NCBI RefSeq assembly: GCF_014196795.1
Contig: NZ_JACIEJ010000004.1
Span: 248,001 to 312,000 of the forward strand
DNA length: 64,000 bases
Source: Sagittula marina
Lineage (GTDB): Bacteria > Pseudomonadota > Alphaproteobacteria > Rhodobacterales > Rhodobacteraceae
Reading direction: 5' to 3'
Shown: piece after piece, positions 1 through 9,172 of the stretch
Layout of the letters: every line of letters starts with the position of its first letter
Numbering within the stretch: position 1 is the stretch's first letter
Made by a program: the position numbers and the translations under genes
The notes under the pieces: model-generated
The model's database searches: none
Told to the model about the DNA's origin: nothing
Seen by the model: only the letters and a program-made list of their open reading frames with translations

Positions 1-202
1 CGGCCCCGCAGAGACGTTCGGACAATGTGGTGCGATAATCCACTAAATTCTCTGCGCATACAGCGTCTTAGGGCATATATAGCCTTCGACAACTTCGCCA
101 CGAGCCCCTGCTTTGCCGACATGCGCTGCGCAGCACCACGCAATGCATGGTGCTGCGGCTATGATGGCCAGTGTTACTAGCCAACTATCAGGCGTCCCCC
201 CA
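1..202. other. noncoding window edge downstream of mcm
   Basis: No credible gene is seen here. The stretch lies beyond the mcm stop codon on the minus strand. It carries a short self-complementary segment (CGCTGCGCAGC near 123) but no clear terminator with a T-run. Confidence 0.5.
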
Positions 203-2332
203 TCAGGACCGTGCGGAGCGGATCAATTTCAGAATATCCTGGGCTGCTTCAGGGATATTCGTTCCCGGGCCAAAAATCGCCTTCACCCCTGCATTATGGA
301 GGAACTCGTAGTCCTGATGCGGGATTACACCGCCGCAAATGACAAGGATGTCTTCCGCGCCCTGATCTTTCAGCGCTTGCACCAGTTGCGGAGCGAGCGT
401 CTTGTGACCCGCAGCCTGGGACGAGATCCCGATGACATGCACGTCATTGTCGATCGCGTCTTGCGCCGCCTCATCCGGCGTTTGGAACAAAGGACCCACG
501 TCCACGTCAAAACCGATGTCCGCAAAGGCGGTGGCGATCACTTTCGCCCCGCGGTCGTGACCGTCTTGACCCATCTTCACCACCAGCAAGCGCGGCCGCC
601 GGCCCTCTTCCTCGGCGAAATCTTCGATGGATTTCTGAATTGCGGCAAAGCCTTCGTCCCCTTCGTAGGCGGCACCATAGACCCCCGCAAGCGTCTTGAC
701 CTCAGCGCGGTGACGGCCAAATTCCTTTTCCATAGCCATGCTGATCTCTCCAACCGTTGCGCGGGCGCGGGCGGCCTCGACGGCCGCTTCCAGCAAATTG
801 CCACCCTCTTTGGACCGACGGGACAGTTCCTCCAACGCTGCGGTGCAGGCTGGTTCGTCGCGCGTGGCACGGATTTTTTCCAATCGCGCGACTTGGCTTT
901 CGCGGACTTTGGCATTGTCGATGTCGAGGATGTCCAGGTCCTCTTCCTGCTCCAGGCGGTATTTGTTCACGCCGACGATCACATCGGTGCCACGGTCGAT
1001 GTCGGCCTGACGCTTGGCGGCGGCCTCTTCGATGCGCAGCTTGGGCATACCGGACTCAACGGCCTTGGTCATGCCGCCCATCTCGTCCACTTCCTCGATC
1101 AGCTTCCACGCCTCTTCTGCCAGCTGGGCGGTAAGGCTTTCGACGTAATACGACCCCGCGAGCGGATCGACCACGTTGGTCACGCCGGTTTCCTCTTGCA
1201 GTACCAGCTGCGTGTTGCGTGCGATGCGGGCCGAGAATTCGGTCGGAAGGGCAATCGCCTCATCCAGCGCATTGGTGTGCAGCGATTGCGTGCCGCCCAG
1301 CACCGCCGACATCGCCTCGTAAGCCGTTCGGATCACGTTGTTATACGGGTCCTGCTCGGCCAGGGAGACGCCGGACGTCTGGCAGTGCGTCCGCAACATC
1401 TTGGAGCGCGGGTTCTGCGCCCCCAACTCCGTCATGATACGGTGCCACAGCAGCCGTGCGGCGCGAAGTTTGGCAATCTCCATGAAGAAGTTCTTGCCAA
1501 TGGCAAAGAAGAACGACAGCCGCCCGGCGAACTTGTCGATGTCCATCCCTGCGTCCATGGCGGTCTTCACATACTCCTTACCGTCTGCCAACGTGAACGC
1601 CAGCTCCTGGACGAGGTTCGCGCCCGCTTCCTGCATGTGATAGCCGGAAATGGAAATGGAGTTGAATTTCGGCATCTCGTTCGAAGTATATTCGATGATG
1701 TCCGAAATGATCCGCATCGAGGGAGCCGGCGGATAGATGTAGGTGTTGCGGACCATGAACTCCTTCAGAATGTCGTTCTGGATGGTCCCGGACAGCACGG
1801 ACTTGTCGTGGCCCTGCTCTTCACCCGTAACGATGAAGGAGGCCAGAACAGGGATCACAGCGCCGTTCATGGTCATCGAAACCGAGACCTGATCCAGGGG
1901 AATGCCGTCAAAGAGCAGCTTCATGTCCTCGACGGAGTCGATTGCCACGCCAGCCTTGCCCACATCGCCCACAACGCGGGGGTGATCGGAATCGTAGCCA
2001 CGGTGCGTGGCAAGATCAAAAGCGACGGACACGCCCTGTTGACCGGCGGCGAGCGCCTTGCGATAGAAATTATTGGACTCTTCGGCAGTTGAAAAACCAG
2101 CGTATTGCCGGATCGTCCAGGGACGGCCCGCATACATGGTCGCCTTCACCCCTCGGGTGAACGGCTCTTGCCCCGGCAGGCTGCCCATGTGGTCCAGATC
2201 GTCAGTGTCGGCAGCCGTGTAAAGCGGCTTGACCGGGATGCCCTCGAGCGTGTCCCAGGTCAGATCGTCTACGGAACGTCCGCGCAGCTCTTTTTCAGCG
2301 GTCGCGCGCCAGTCTTCGGGCAGGTCGGTCAT
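203..2332 (-). CDS. mcm: methylmalonyl-CoA mutase (adenosylcobalamin-dependent)
   Basis: 709 residues, the usual length for the large catalytic chain. It isomerises (R)-methylmalonyl-CoA to succinyl-CoA, the last step of propionyl-CoA assimilation. The N-terminal two thirds is the substrate-binding TIM barrel, with the typical stretch [18 protein letters not shown] around residue 70. The C-terminal cobalamin domain carries the DxHxxG signature ([11 protein letters not shown], His near residue 592) that supplies the lower axial ligand. The same strand carries pccA upstream, with a sulfotransferase-like gene in between whose 3' end overlaps this start by 38 bases. The single-chain form fits alphaproteobacterial enzymes. 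The epimerase partner is not in the window. Confidence 0.97.
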   Translation of the reverse strand: MTDLPEDWRATAEKELRGRSVDDLTWDTLEGIPVKPLYTAADTDDLDHMGSLPGQEPFTRGVKATMYAGRPWTIRQYAGFSTAEESNNFYRKALAAGQQGVSVAFDLATHRGYDSDHPRVVGDVGKAGVAIDSVEDMKLLFDGIPLDQVSVSMTMNGAVIPVLASFIVTGEEQGHDKSVLSGTIQNDILKEFMVRNTYIYPPAPSMRIISDIIEYTSNEMPKFNSISISGYHMQEAGANLVQELAFTLADGKEYVKTAMDAGMDIDKFAGRLSFFFAIGKNFFMEIAKLRAARLLWHRIMTELGAQNPRSKMLRTHCQTSGVSLAEQDPYNNVIRTAYEAMSAVLGGTQSLHTNALDEAIALPTEFSARIARNTQLVLQEETGVTNVVDPLAGSYYVESLTAQLAEEAWKLIEEVDEMGGMTKAVESGMPKLRIEEAAAKRQADIDRGTDVIVGVNKYRLEQEEDLDILDIDNAKVRESQVARLEKIRATRDEPACTAALEELSRRSKEGGNLLEAAVEAARARATVGEISMAMEKEFGRHRAEVKTLAGVYGAAYEGDEGFAAIQKSIEDFAEEEGRRPRLLVVKMGQDGHDRGAKVIATAFADIGFDVDVGPLFQTPDEAAQDAIDNDVHVIGISSQAAGHKTLAPQLVQALKDQGAEDILVICGGVIPHQDYEFLHNAGVKAIFGPGTNIPEAAQDILKLIRSARS

Positions 2333-3230
2333 GTCGTTGTCCTCTCAGTTTCGAACCGGCTGCCGGGAATGCCCCGCAGCGTGCCGGGTCCGCGTCCGAT
2401 TGCAATGTCGCCAGACCCTCTGCCCCGGATTGGAGCCAGAACAGATCGTCGGCATAAGCCTCGCGCAGCGCAGAACGCTGGCGGGCGTCGAAGGGCATAT
2501 AGCGCCCCTCTCCCTCAGGTAGGCGGTCAGGATCTTCGCCCCGATCCGAAAGTGTTGCGCGCAGCTCCGACAGCTCGGGCCTGCGGTTGCGCCAGAATTC
2601 TCCGGGTTTGACCGTCGGCAGCGCCGCCAGCCCCGTGATCATGCCGAGCTGCTTGTCAGGCCGGTCGGTAAACCGTTCAAACGGAGTCACGGTGATTGCG
2701 GCCTCCGGGCAGGCGCAGGCGATGTCGATGATCACATCCCGCCATGTGCGCGTGCCAGCGGCGATGGCGGCAATCTTATCCTTCTCCGGCAGCCTTTGAC
2801 CGCGCGAGATCAGATAACTGATCAACGACGACCACCACATATCCTGTGCCCTGATCTGCAACGTGATGCCACGGACATGGCCAAAGGCGCTGGCAAGACG
2901 GGCAACACGCTCTCCTGCACCCGTATAGAGCACGCCGTCGCGGAGGCAGCGACGCGGCGTGCCAAGCATGTTTTCGTCACTGACCAAAAGATGTTGGAAG
3001 CCTTTTCGTTGCGCCTGTGCCACGGCCAGTTGCACGCGTCCCGCCGCCCGCTGTGCCTTGGCATGTGTGTCGGGCCGCTCCACAACGTCGTTCAACAGCC
3101 CATTCCGCGTGCGCCATGGACCCCAAAACCCAAGACCCGCGCTGTTCAGATCGTCGCGATTGCTGCGCAAATAGGCCTGAAAGCTGGTGGAAGCGGTGCG
3201 ATGGGCGCCAAGATGCAAAAAGATTTCCAT
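2295..3230 (-). CDS. sulfotransferase-like protein
   Basis: 311 residues from the ATG at 3230. The reading frame stays open upstream to 4766, but that part is antisense to other genes. The N-terminus [18 protein letters not shown] resembles the beta-strand plus phosphate-binding loop of PAPS-dependent sulfotransferases (compare H.G..KTGTT). The substrate is unknown, and Lys is replaced by Arg in the loop. The last 13 codons overlap the start of mcm in another frame, so the two are probably cotranscribed. It could instead be a nucleotide-binding homologue without sulfotransferase activity. Confidence 0.7.
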   Translation of the reverse strand: MEIFLHLGAHRTASTSFQAYLRSNRDDLNSAGLGFWGPWRTRNGLLNDVVERPDTHAKAQRAAGRVQLAVAQAQRKGFQHLLVSDENMLGTPRRCLRDGVLYTGAGERVARLASAFGHVRGITLQIRAQDMWWSSLISYLISRGQRLPEKDKIAAIAAGTRTWRDVIIDIACACPEAAITVTPFERFTDRPDKQLGMITGLAALPTVKPGEFWRNRRPELSELRATLSDRGEDPDRLPEGEGRYMPFDARQRSALREAYADDLFWLQSGAEGLATLQSDADPARCGAFPAAGSKLRGQRHDRPARRLARDR

Positions 3231-3396
3231 AACGACACGCGCCCCGAGTGCGGCGGTCGCACCCCATGTGTCGACCCACCTATTGATCGTGGAAAATGCG
3301 CGCGGCGGCGTGACGATGTCGTTAAAGTTAAAATTTTCGTGGGCAGTGCACGTGTCGCACTGTGAAAGCGCGTCGCATCCACATATGTTCACCGGT

Positions 3397-3840
3397 ATGA
3401 AAAGCACATATGTACTGCTCGGACTTCTCGGCGCGCTCTGGCTTGCATCGCCAGCACAGGCCGCCGACCTCGACGAGGACGGCGCGGTTGAAATCGTGCT
3501 GGATGCCGCAAACACCACGCTTGCAGATTGGCTCTGGATCAAACGCCCGGTGGTGGTCTTTGCCGACAGCCCGGCCGACCCGCGCTTCCAGGAGCAGATT
3601 TCTTTGCTCACGGGACGATACAGCGCCTTGGAAGAACGCGACGTGGTGATCATCGCGGACAGCGATCCATCGGCCCGGTCATCTGTCCGCATGGCGCTGA
3701 GACCGCGAGGTTTCATGCTGGTGGTCATGGCCAAGGATGGCACCATCGTCACGCGAAAGCCGGGGCCTTGGTCGGTGCGTGAAATCTCTCGCTCCATCGA
3801 CAAGCTGCCGCTTCGCAAGGACGAATTGAAAGGTTTCTGA
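3397..3840 (+). CDS. DUF4174 family exported protein
   Basis: 147 residues. The ATG at 3397 gives a clean signal peptide (hydrophobic run LLGLLGALWLASPAQA); an in-frame ATG four codons upstream is an alternative. The mature part has the family's pattern: RPVVVFADSP, then a Gly-Phe strand (RPRGFMLVVMAKDG) and the KPGPWSVREISRSID tail. The function of DUF4174 is unknown; a thioredoxin-like fold has been suggested. It is divergent from the sulfotransferase-like gene and convergent with the lipoprotein gene at 3848. Two CACATATGT copies flank its start codon. Confidence 0.85.
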   Translation: MKSTYVLLGLLGALWLASPAQAADLDEDGAVEIVLDAANTTLADWLWIKRPVVVFADSPADPRFQEQISLLTGRYSALEERDVVIIADSDPSARSSVRMALRPRGFMLVVMAKDGTIVTRKPGPWSVREISRSIDKLPLRKDELKGF

Positions 3841-3847
3841 ACCGCGC

Positions 3848-4384
3848 CTAAACGTTGCCCCGCATGAAGAACAGAAGTTGTCGTGGTCGGTGCAACAACA
3901 TGATCGCGTTCATGGTTGGGTCGTAGATCGTCAAAGTGTCCTGCGACATCAGCGCGTAGTACGCGTCTACCTGAAACTGATCGTCCATGCAGGCGAGCGA
4001 CGGTCCCACGAAGCTGGAGATCAGCCCCATCCCTGCATAAAGATTTATGGACATCATCTGTTCGGACACCATGTTGGGCGTCAGCCCCGGCACATCGAAG
4101 GCAACCGCGCGCCCCTCTTGTACCAGTTTCAGCCCGGCACGCACATTCGACACGGTTCGCACAGCCTCTGACCGCACGCCGGTTCCCGCCAGGTCGAAGA
4201 TCGCCGCTGTGCAAGTCGCCTGTGATTCGAACCGCCGCGTTTGTGCGAGATAGACGAACTGCTTCAGCTCCTCTCGCAGCTCCTCCTCTGCATCCATCGT
4301 AAAACAAGACGCCAGCAGCGTGAGCCCGATCAGCCCCGCCATACTGCGCGCCCAAAGCAGGCTCAATGTTCGCCAACGTGTCAT
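3848..4384 (-). CDS. putative lipoprotein of unknown function
   Basis: 178 residues when started at the internal ATG at 4384. That start puts a hydrophobic segment directly before a lipobox-like sequence (LTLLASC, Cys about residue 29). The longer in-frame start at 4444 would bury the signal peptide. The mature part is unremarkable, with two further Cys (in ATCTAA and LACMDD) that could pair. It follows the small membrane protein gene at 4448 on the same strand and is probably in the pccA transcription unit. I do not recognise the family. Confidence 0.6.
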   Translation of the reverse strand: MTRWRTLSLLWARSMAGLIGLTLLASCFTMDAEEELREELKQFVYLAQTRRFESQATCTAAIFDLAGTGVRSEAVRTVSNVRAGLKLVQEGRAVAFDVPGLTPNMVSEQMMSINLYAGMGLISSFVGPSLACMDDQFQVDAYYALMSQDTLTIYDPTMNAIMLLHRPRQLLFFMRGNV

Positions 4385-4447
4385 TACCGGGCACCCTGAC
4401 ACCGACAGGTTGAGACTTCGTTGCCGCCCTATCAAAGACAGCAAAGC

Positions 4448-4858
4448 TCATGTCTCGTCCGCCTCTGACGGGATGGCGCGCCGCATCATGCTCAATCCCC
4501 CTGCCAGAAACAGCAGCACGTAGCCTGCCACACTGCCCTGTCCGACGGTCAGAACATGAAGAAAGACAAGCCCAAAGACCAATCCCATGACCCCCAGAAC
4601 GATCACCGGACCAAGAAGGTAGTAGGACCAGCCCAATTCGATATCCAGAAGCAAGCCCACCAGCGTCAGGTAAAGGCCGTAGCCCGCGCCCACCGCCACG
4701 ATGGACACCGCGAGCGTAAGCCCGAACAACATCCACGTCGGGCCCGTCACGGGAACAATTGTCCAAAGGCCGACCGCCACGACGCCACTCAAGACCAGTC
4801 CCGCCACGTAGGCGAGACTGTGCATGAGCCAGATCATGGCGGCACGGCGAACCATCAT
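4448..4858 (-). CDS. small four-helix membrane protein of unknown function
   Basis: 136 residues with about four hydrophobic helices (around residues 10-32, 42-68, 78-102 and 108-124) and short loops. Its ATG overlaps the pccA stop codon in an ATGA arrangement, which strongly suggests translational coupling with pccA. There are no catalytic motifs. Gene order suggests a conserved neighbour of propionyl-CoA carboxylase in this group, but the role is unknown. Confidence 0.75.
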   Translation of the reverse strand: MMVRRAAMIWLMHSLAYVAGLVLSGVVAVGLWTIVPVTGPTWMLFGLTLAVSIVAVGAGYGLYLTLVGLLLDIELGWSYYLLGPVIVLGVMGLVFGLVFLHVLTVGQGSVAGYVLLFLAGGLSMMRRAIPSEADET

Positions 4859-6855
4859 TCGAATTCCATGATCACATCATCAACCGCAAGGCTCTCACCG
4901 GCGGCGGCGTTGATCTTGGACACGATGCCCTTCTTCTCGGCGCGCAGGATATTTTCCATCTTCATCGCCTCGACGGTGCACAGCGCCTGACCTTCCTGCA
5001 CCTCGTCGCCTTCTTCGACGTCGACTTTCACGATCAGGCCGGGCATCGGGCAAAGCAGCAGTTTGGACGTATCCGGCGGCAGTTTTTCCGGCATCAGGGC
5101 AGCGAGTTCAGCCTGACGCGGCGAGCGCACGTTGACCTTCAGGTCCGCGCCTCGCGTCCGAAGACGGAAGCCCTGGGTGATCTTGTCCACCTTCAGCACC
5201 AGCGGCTGACCGTTGATATTCATGCGCGACAGGCTGTCACCGGGTGTCCAGTCCCCCTCGACGCGCAGTTTTTCACCATCGGAAAACACCACGGTGGCGC
5301 CGTCCCGGTCGGCCTCTGTCGTCACGTCAAAGGAGATGCCTTGCAAAGCCACGTTCCATTCCGTGCCCACGCGGCGTTCATGGTTGCCCACGGTCCCCGT
5401 GACGCGGGTGCGCCGGATCTCGGCCACTCGGTTCATCGCTGCCGCAGCCGCCGCCACGCGACGCAGGTGGTCGTCGTCCAGGGTCACGCCCTCGAAACCG
5501 TCGGGATATTCCTCGGCGATAAACGCCGTGGTCATCTCGCCGGAGATGAATTTCGGGTGGTCCATAACGGCGGCCACGAAGGGCAGGTTGTGGCCGATGC
5601 CCTCGACCTCAAAGCTGTCGAGCGCGTTGCGCATGACTTCGATGGCGCCCTCGCGGGTTGGCGCCCATGTGCACAGCTTTGCAATCATAGGGTCGTAGTA
5701 CATGCTGATCTCGCCGCCCTCAAAGACGCCGGTGTCATTGCGCACGATGCCGTCGCCCAGCTTGCCCTCGGCAGGCGGGTTGTAGCGGGTCAGACGCCCG
5801 ATGGAGGGCAGAAAGTTCCGGTAGGGATCTTCGGCATAGAGCCGGTTTTCAATCGCCCAACCGTTGATCTGCACATCGTCCTGGGTGATCGACAGCGGCT
5901 CGCCATTGGCGACCCGGATCATCTGCTCCACAAGGTCGACGCCCGTGATCAGCTCGGTCACAGGGTGTTCCACCTGCAAACGAGTGTTCATTTCGAGGAA
6001 GTAGAAGTTCTTGTCGCCGTCAACGATGAACTCCACGGTGCCCGCCGACGCGTAGCCCACAGCTTTTGCCAAAGCGACGGATTGATCTCCCATGGCTTTG
6101 CGTGTCTCGGCATCAAGGAAAGGCGACGGAGCTTCTTCGACGACCTTCTGATTGCGGCGCTGGATCGAGCATTCCCGCTCGTTGAGCCAGATGCCGTTGC
6201 CGTGTGCATCGCACAGAACCTGAATTTCGATATGGCGCGGCTGGGTGACGAACTTCTCGATAAAGATCCGGTCATCGCCAAAGCTGCTGGCCGCTTCGTT
6301 CTTGGATGACTGGAAACCTTCGCGACATTCATCGTCATTCCACGCGATGCGCATGCCTTTCCCGCCACCCCCGGCAGAGGCCTTGATCATCACCGGATAC
6401 CCGATCTCGTTAGAGATTTTGACAGCTTCGTCAGCGTCTTCGATCAATCCCATGTAGCCCGGCACGGTAGAGACGTTGGCCTCCTGTGCGATCTTCTTGG
6501 AGGTGATCTTGTCCCCCATCTTCTCGATGGCACCTACCGGCGGGCCAACGAAAGCCACACCAGCGGCGGCCAGAGCCTCGGCAAACTTCGGGTTCTCGGA
6601 CAGAAAGCCGTATCCCGGATGCACCGCCTGAGCGCCCGACTGTTTCACGGCATCCATGATTTTGTCGATCACAATGTAGGACTGATTGGCCTGAGGCGGA
6701 CCGATATGGATCGCCTCGTCCGCCATCTCTACATGCAGCGCGTGTCTGTCCGCGTCGGAGTAGACGGCCACAGTCTTGATGCCCATCTTGCGCGCGGTCT
6801 TGATGACACGGCAGGCGATTTCTCCGCGGTTCGCGATCAGGATCTTATCAAACAT
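4855..6855 (-). CDS. pccA: propionyl-CoA carboxylase alpha subunit (biotin carboxylase + biotin carrier)
   Basis: 666 residues from the ATG at 6855 (MFDKILIANRGEIACRV). The reading frame extends 15 codons further upstream, without family similarity. Residues 1 to about 445 are the biotin carboxylase ATP-grasp domain: the glycine loop KASAGGGGKGMRI, EMNTRLQVEHPVTE and the usual Arg/Glu catalytic region. A BT linker follows, then the biotin carrier domain with VEAMKMEN (biotinyl Lys about residue 632). With PccB it carboxylates propionyl-CoA to methylmalonyl-CoA in the cytoplasm. The stop overlaps the next gene's start. A terminator at 6907 separates it from the upstream lipoprotein gene, so its promoter must lie within about 50 bases. 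Confidence 0.97.
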   Translation of the reverse strand: MFDKILIANRGEIACRVIKTARKMGIKTVAVYSDADRHALHVEMADEAIHIGPPQANQSYIVIDKIMDAVKQSGAQAVHPGYGFLSENPKFAEALAAAGVAFVGPPVGAIEKMGDKITSKKIAQEANVSTVPGYMGLIEDADEAVKISNEIGYPVMIKASAGGGGKGMRIAWNDDECREGFQSSKNEAASSFGDDRIFIEKFVTQPRHIEIQVLCDAHGNGIWLNERECSIQRRNQKVVEEAPSPFLDAETRKAMGDQSVALAKAVGYASAGTVEFIVDGDKNFYFLEMNTRLQVEHPVTELITGVDLVEQMIRVANGEPLSITQDDVQINGWAIENRLYAEDPYRNFLPSIGRLTRYNPPAEGKLGDGIVRNDTGVFEGGEISMYYDPMIAKLCTWAPTREGAIEVMRNALDSFEVEGIGHNLPFVAAVMDHPKFISGEMTTAFIAEEYPDGFEGVTLDDDHLRRVAAAAAAMNRVAEIRRTRVTGTVGNHERRVGTEWNVALQGISFDVTTEADRDGATVVFSDGEKLRVEGDWTPGDSLSRMNINGQPLVLKVDKITQGFRLRTRGADLKVNVRSPRQAELAALMPEKLPPDTSKLLLCPMPGLIVKVDVEEGDEVQEGQALCTVEAMKMENILRAEKKGIVSKINAAAGESLAVDDVIMEFE

Positions 6856-6906
6856 TTCTGTCCCTTTGTTCCGACGTGCCCACGGACACGAAAATTTCAA
6901 ACGGAA

Positions 6907-6940
6907 AACGCCGCCCGGACCCCTCGGTCCGGACGGCGTT
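6907..6940 (-). terminator. Rho-independent terminator of the 6987-7193 lipoprotein gene
   Basis: AACGCCG-C-CCGGACC pairs with GGTCCGG-A-CGGCGTT around a CCTC loop, with one C/A mismatch. On the minus strand it is followed by TTTTCC. It lies just after the small lipoprotein gene and just before pccA, so it separates the two transcripts. Confidence 0.8.
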
Positions 6941-6986
6941 CACATTACGATCAGGCGTGCGGGTTAGCTGCGCACGCGAAAACGGT

Positions 6987-7193
6987 TCAGCGGCAGAGTT
7001 GCGGCGTGACATCGTCGCAGATGACGCCGGCTGCGCCACCAACAGCCGCTGCGCCCGCGACGTTGCCGCCGGTCGCCGATGCTGCTGCTGCGCCAACGCC
7101 GGCACCAATGACGCCGCGCTCAAGGTCGGTGCCTTCGCAAGCTGCAAGACCAAGTGTCGAAGCCGCCACAAGGGTAAGGGCAAGAATACGCAT
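6987..7193 (-). CDS. small Gly/Ala-rich lipoprotein
   Basis: 68 residues. The signal peptide ends in a lipobox (GLAAC, Cys 19). The mature part is a Gly/Ala-rich stretch (GVIGAGVGAAAASATGG) of the glycine-zipper kind, which packs into or spans membranes, followed by a C-terminal tail with two Cys. Small outer-membrane lipoproteins of this type are common in the group, and the role is unknown. It has its own terminator at 6907. Confidence 0.75.
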   Translation of the reverse strand: MRILALTLVAASTLGLAACEGTDLERGVIGAGVGAAAASATGGNVAGAAAVGGAAGVICDDVTPQLCR

Positions 7194-7343
7194 GATATGT
7201 CCTCTCTGTTCCGAGCCGTTGCTCGCAAGTCTATTGTAATACCAAACGACCTGTTTGTCAGAAAGGTTCCACGCTTTTCACACTTCGTTACCTTTTTCTG
7301 CCGATCATGGCTCTGCGCCTGCTCAAAAACAGTATCAGCAGCG

Positions 7344-7550
7344 TCAGCAGCGCGACGGGTATTGGCTGCAAAAGGCCATGCTGTCGGAAGCGATATTGCC
7401 TGGCGCGCCAGACAGGGCGTCCTTTTCCAGGACAAGAGCTGACGCTCCGCCCGAGGCCATCCCGACCTCCGATTGCGAGCCAAACATGCTCCCGCAGGAA
7501 GCGAGGAAGATTGACGCCAACATGGAGAGGAATACGCGTTGCTTCTGCAT
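7344..7550 (-). CDS. putative small lipoprotein
   Basis: 68 residues. The N-terminus MQKQRVFLSMLASIFLASC is a short, convincing lipoprotein signal with Cys 19 as the lipidation site, followed by a Gly/Ser-rich region and two C-terminal Cys (FCSQYPSRC). I do not recognise a family. The neighbouring genes on the same strand are also short lipoproteins. Its small size and lack of homology leave some doubt. Confidence 0.5.
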   Translation of the reverse strand: MQKQRVFLSMLASIFLASCGSMFGSQSEVGMASGGASALVLEKDALSGAPGNIASDSMAFCSQYPSRC

Positions 7551-7893
7551 GGGCTCGCCTCAGATTTGTTTTTCTTTTGCTCTGAGAGTGTAACTGAGCA
7601 ACGCGACGGATCGATCAGAACCTTGTTGCATACAGGTTGATCCAAGCCAGACCGTTGCAAATCAGACATGAAACAAAAGATAGACCGGTGGGGCGATCGC
7701 TCCGGGGACTCGGTCGACCGCCCCTTCTTGGGGGAATGAACAGAGGCTGAACGAATGGCGCGATGCAGCCGCGTCCCCTGCCCTGACGTCAGGTTTGCAG
7801 ACCCTCCGCGTCTTGCACAGCCTGTTTTGCGACCCGTCCACGGATCGGCAGCGGGCCGCGCATTCTCAGAAGGGATCGGCAAGTCCACGCGCA
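7551..7893. other. 343-base intergenic stretch with one hairpin
   Basis: I see no gene here. GGGGCGATCG (7700-7709 region) can pair with CGACCGCCCC about 20 bases later with one mismatch, and may end transcription from the minus-strand gene at 7894. A single TTGCAAAT half-site occurs near 7650, with no partner. Confidence 0.4.
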
Positions 7894-8262
7894 TCAGTTT
7901 TCCCACGGCTCCGCTTCGTCGAAAGCCTCGGGGAAGGACGCACGCGCGGCTGTCTCGTCTATGACAAGAAGCGCCTCGTAATCGGTCGGGTCGAAGTCAT
8001 CTTTGTTGTACGGCAGAACTTCGCGGCCAAACAGCCACGAGAGTCGCCCGGCATCAAGGTTGCCTCGCTCAAACGGCTGATCTCCGAAGTGGTGCCATAG
8101 CGCCGACATGAACACCCAGTCGGCCTTGCGATCAGGCGGACGGCGGTCACGGTAGCGTTCGCGTTTTATGATCTCGGTCGCACCCTTCGGGTTCGCGCGC
8201 CGGACCGTAAATTGATAATCGGTGCCCGGGAGACGTCCCGGGAAGCCGCGATGCTTCAGCAT
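7894..8262 (-). CDS. conserved-looking hypothetical protein
   Basis: 122 residues, soluble and rich in charged and aromatic residues (ALWHHFGDQPFERGNLDAG, WLFGREVLPYNKDDFDPTDY), with no signal peptide or membrane segment. Codon use matches the neighbours. I do not recognise the family. It lies among small lipoprotein genes on the same strand, between pccB and pccA. Confidence 0.55.
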   Translation of the reverse strand: MLKHRGFPGRLPGTDYQFTVRRANPKGATEIIKRERYRDRRPPDRKADWVFMSALWHHFGDQPFERGNLDAGRLSWLFGREVLPYNKDDFDPTDYEALLVIDETAARASFPEAFDEAEPWEN

Positions 8263-8346
8263 ATCCGGCCCTCCTTGGTTGGGGCCAGTTCAGCCGTGCT
8301 CGATAGGAATGTCGAGGCGAGCGGACACGCCCGCCCCGATAGTTTC

Positions 8347-8490
8347 TTACTTGTACTTGCCGGTGTAGACGGGCTCGATCGAGATGGGCTCGGGATCGAC
8401 CACGACGTACTCTTCTTCTTCCTGCTGTGCGCAAGCCGAGAGGCCGGCGACAACCGAAAGCATGGCAAGAAGCTTGATGCTCTTGGACAT
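8347..8490 (-). CDS. 47-residue lipoprotein
   Basis: A short gene read directly from the minus strand. MSKSIKLLAMLSVVAGLSAC is a textbook lipoprotein signal with Cys 20. An acidic stretch (QQEEEEY) and a Val/Pro/Ile-rich tail ending in GKYK follow. The message upstream of its start contains ACGGAACGAGGGAC, which is fully complementary to the loop of the candidate small RNA at 44207-44300. The function is unknown. Entericidin-sized lipoproteins are often stress-regulated. Confidence 0.7.
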   Translation of the reverse strand: MSKSIKLLAMLSVVAGLSACAQQEEEEYVVVDPEPISIEPVYTGKYK

Positions 8491-8692
8491 CTGTGACTCC
8501 TGTCAAATTGCAAGGGATCGGTCAGATCCGTCCCTCGTTCCGTTGTGTCGATTGCGGTGATGCAATCAAGAGTAAGATTAACGTGCGTCCTGTGGAAAAG
8601 ATACGCACCCAAACACAGGATCTTTTTCTGTGACTCTGAAGACGCATAAAGTTGTTCCAAGCCCGCCTTGAGCGCAACATCTTGTGGAAACA

Positions 8693-9172
8693 TCAGAACG
8701 CCTCCCAGATGCAGCGGCCATCTTCCACCGAATAACTCTCGAAAAATTGCCGCACATCGGCGGTCGCGTAACCGAACTCCACCGGTTGCGCCATCAATGT
8801 CACGATGACGCGGTCTGGTGTGGCACCGATTTCAGCCAAACGCGGCAGCGCGTCTTCTGCACACAGGCGCGCCATATCGTCGGACACCGTCATGTAATCG
8901 ACATCCGCGTCCTGCAGCGCGGGTACGACGTAGCGCACGCGGTAAACCATCGGCTCGGAAATTTCGTCATGGAACGTCACCTCCAGGCCACTGGGCAAAA
9001 ACGGCTGCCCCGCTGACGCAACAGGACCGGCAAGCGCCGAGCATATCAAGATGGCAATGGGTGTATCAATGAAGCAGCCCCGACACAGTCGTCCGAAGAC
9101 GTCCGCTCCTCCCGTCGGGGCCGCTTTCGCAGTGGGCGCACCCTCTGCGGAATTCCGTATCATGTGGGTCAT
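8693..9172 (-). CDS. DUF6497 family protein
   Basis: 159 residues. The start at 9172 is chosen because its ATG overlaps the stop of the gene at 9169 (ATGA). The matching core is LPSGLEVTFHDEI, VRYVVPALQDADVDY, CAEDALPRL and the end RCIWEAF, which is the DUF6497 pattern of Rhodobacterales. A hydrophobic segment around residues 37-55 (PIAILICSALAGPVASAG) probably exports it. The function is unknown. It is coupled to the small gene just downstream of pccB. Confidence 0.75.
   Translation of the reverse strand: MTHMIRNSAEGAPTAKAAPTGGADVFGRLCRGCFIDTPIAILICSALAGPVASAGQPFLPSGLEVTFHDEISEPMVYRVRYVVPALQDADVDYMTVSDDMARLCAEDALPRLAEIGATPDRVIVTLMAQPVEFGYATADVRQFFESYSVEDGRCIWEAF

Noticed and set aside
113-2092. 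659-residue open frame on the plus strand
   Set aside because: It is antisense to the clear methylmalonyl-CoA mutase gene and has no recognisable domains; GC-rich third positions create such shadows.
3231-4766. upstream extension of the sulfotransferase-like frame
   Set aside because: The extra 500 residues run antisense to three other genes and lack similarity; the start at 3230 fits the family.
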